Assembly: GCA_000336895.1 (NCBI GenBank)
Contig: AOLX01000005.1
Location: 248,443-312,442 of the forward strand
Direction: 5' to 3'
Origin: Haloarcula argentinensis DSM 12282
GTDB taxonomy: Archaea > Halobacteriota > Halobacteria > Halobacteriales > Haloarculaceae
Length of the DNA stretch: 64,000 nucleotides
This document shows, one piece after another, positions 62,830 through 64,000 of this stretch. A program made the translations under genes and the position numbers. Numbering within the stretch: the stretch's first letter is position 1; every line of letters starts with the position of its first letter. The notes below the pieces were generated by a model. It did no database searches and was not told where the DNA came from. It worked only from the letters and a program-made list of their open reading frames with translations.

Positions 62830-63867
62830 ATGAGGGTTGCTATTGTCGGAGGGGGATTCGCCGGATTAGCGGCAGCACAACTGGCTGAAGAGGTTACGTC
62901 GGACGTGCAACTCTACGATAAGGGCACATATACTGGTGACCGAAGAGGCGCTTGGGGGGAGATGGTCTGGGACTACTCACAAGTGCCACTAGATCGGCAC
63001 GTTCCGGGCTACGTCAGGGAAGCTACAACCGGGATATTTGTCGGTGCCGACGCGAAGACTGCAATAAATGTCCCTGATAGTGTGATACTGAATAGAGGGG
63101 AATTAGAGAAACACTGGGCAGGCACACTCGAACAAACAGAGATTATAGAGGACGCAGAAGTCGACGAAGCGGAGTTTCGGCGGCTATCTACGGAATCAGA
63201 TCTGCTCATTGATGCTACCGGTCAGTTCCCGATCTCAAGCCGGTTCACGTCCCTGTCGTATGACGTGGCATGTCCGACACTGAGCGGGAGAATAGAGGCC
63301 GACTTTTCACACCTGTATCCAGAGCCGAGAGCGCTTGCATACGAGAATTACTTCCTCTGGATCGTCCCACAATCACCAGCGGAAGCAACTGTCGGACTCG
63401 GTTGCCGGGAGGACAAGTCTCCTGACGAACTGTACGAAGATATGCGACGATTGCTTGCAGAAGTCGATATTGAGCCCCCCGAACGTGAGGCCTTATACAG
63501 CGGAACCGACGTTTCAAACGGCCTGCGAAGTCTCTCAGACTGCTCGTACGAGCTAAACGACTGTACAGTTCATATCGCTGGCGATGCTATCGGACTGGCG
63601 AACCGCCTGACGGGCTTTGGAATGGTGCATGCGGCACAATCTGGCCGAGCTGCTGTGAGTTCCTTCGTGCAAGGAGAGTCGTATAAACGCAGGTTGGTGT
63701 GCCAGAACTTCTGGACAAAAGCAATCACCAGTGCGGCGTCCCCCATCCATCACACCATCGGGTTAGACGGAATCGCTCGTCTGGCAAAGTCCGATATTGA
63801 GTATCAGGAGAGCTTCGAACCACAGCAGCCTACAGATATTCTGAGTGCTGTTCGAACCTTCATCTAG
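62830..63867 (+). CDS. FAD-dependent oxidoreductase, geranylgeranyl-reductase-like
   Basis: A 345-aa flavoprotein from ATG 62830 (MRVAIVGGGFAGLAAAQLAE, a Rossmann FAD motif). Later motifs: IDATGQFPISSRF, the PYxLWxxP-like segment ENYFLWIVPQSPAEATVGLG and the Gly-Asp of IAGDAIGLANRLTGFGMVHAAQSG, the late FAD loop. These fit digeranylgeranylglycerophospholipid-reductase/tetracycline-destructase-like (group A) flavoenzymes. The substrate is not determinable. An upstream open frame to 62518 exists but has different composition. It lies alone at the right edge, in a lower-GC setting. Confidence 0.75.
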   Translation: MRVAIVGGGFAGLAAAQLAEEVTSDVQLYDKGTYTGDRRGAWGEMVWDYSQVPLDRHVPGYVREATTGIFVGADAKTAINVPDSVILNRGELEKHWAGTLEQTEIIEDAEVDEAEFRRLSTESDLLIDATGQFPISSRFTSLSYDVACPTLSGRIEADFSHLYPEPRALAYENYFLWIVPQSPAEATVGLGCREDKSPDELYEDMRRLLAEVDIEPPEREALYSGTDVSNGLRSLSDCSYELNDCTVHIAGDAIGLANRLTGFGMVHAAQSGRAAVSSFVQGESYKRRLVCQNFWTKAITSAASPIHHTIGLDGIARLAKSDIEYQESFEPQQPTDILSAVRTFI

Positions 63868-64000
63868 CACCTTCAGTCAAGATTCGACGTTCAGTATATC
63901 AGCTCGCCGTACCACATAGAGGGGCTGACGAGAGCATATAGCGGTCAAAAATGACTGATCTATATATCCAGCGAGTATAGCTACCCAGAATAGTCAGCCA

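Overview
The window is chromosomal DNA of an extremely halophilic archaeon. The evidence is high-GC coding sequence, very acidic predicted proteins, leaderless starts with TATA boxes about 27-30 nt upstream, and haloarchaea-typical families (HTH_10/Bat regulators, PAS/GAF sensor kinases, the ureC-A-G-D-E-F gene order). A Haloarcula-like genus is my inference from gene content; no search was run.

Layout. 1-4421: end of a urease operon (3' part of ureC, then ureA, G, D, E, F, all overlapping). 4523-7922: methyltransferase and DUF302 pair, thioredoxin, M20 peptidase. 8017-14920: a sulfur-handling island with a DUF2892 protein, a methyltransferase, two TusA sulfur carriers, an SQR-like flavoprotein with a DUF1641 partner, a DsrE-like protein, a rhodanese-persulfide dioxygenase fusion, a two-piece YeeE/YedE transporter and an HTH regulator with three N-terminal cysteines. 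Both tusA promoters carry the same 17 fixed bases at identical spacing. 15298-17326: a broken Lpd/DsrE chimera and a CoA-disulfide-reductase-like enzyme. 17342-23345: P-type Ca2+-type ATPase, PPOX proteins and universal stress proteins. 23488-28472: nitrous-oxide-reductase accessory genes (nosL, regulator, nosY, nosF, nosD) without nosZ in the window. 28638-32005: IS5-type transposase debris and a lower-GC membrane gene. 32043-37626: a lone formate-dehydrogenase-like molybdoenzyme, Fic debris, a zinc-finger protein, an IMPDH/GMPR-family enzyme and an orphan iron-type binding protein behind two palindromes. 37627-38640: non-coding DNA with two related hairpin-forming units. 38922-51516: two large sensor kinases, then two glutamate dehydrogenase paralogues around a Bat-like regulator. 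52346-57174: an operon of a non-canonical NRAMP transporter plus HyuA/HyuB hydantoinase-oxoprolinase subunits. 57237-63867: LOV-like PAS protein, DUF4864 protein, NhaC antiporter with divergent IclR regulator, and a flavoprotein, with two long AT-rich gaps.

How the genes work together. Urease supplies ammonia, and the two glutamate dehydrogenases can assimilate or release it. The sulfur island forms a coherent route: sulfide oxidation by the SQR-like enzyme, persulfide carriage by TusA/DsrE, persulfide oxidation by the rhodanese-MBL enzyme, and sulfur-compound import by the YeeE pair. The strongest candidates for something undescribed are the NRAMP-like protein that lost its metal ligands and sits with a hydantoinase, the shared tusA promoter element with the cysteine-rich regulator, and the hairpin units around 37.7-38.3 kb.
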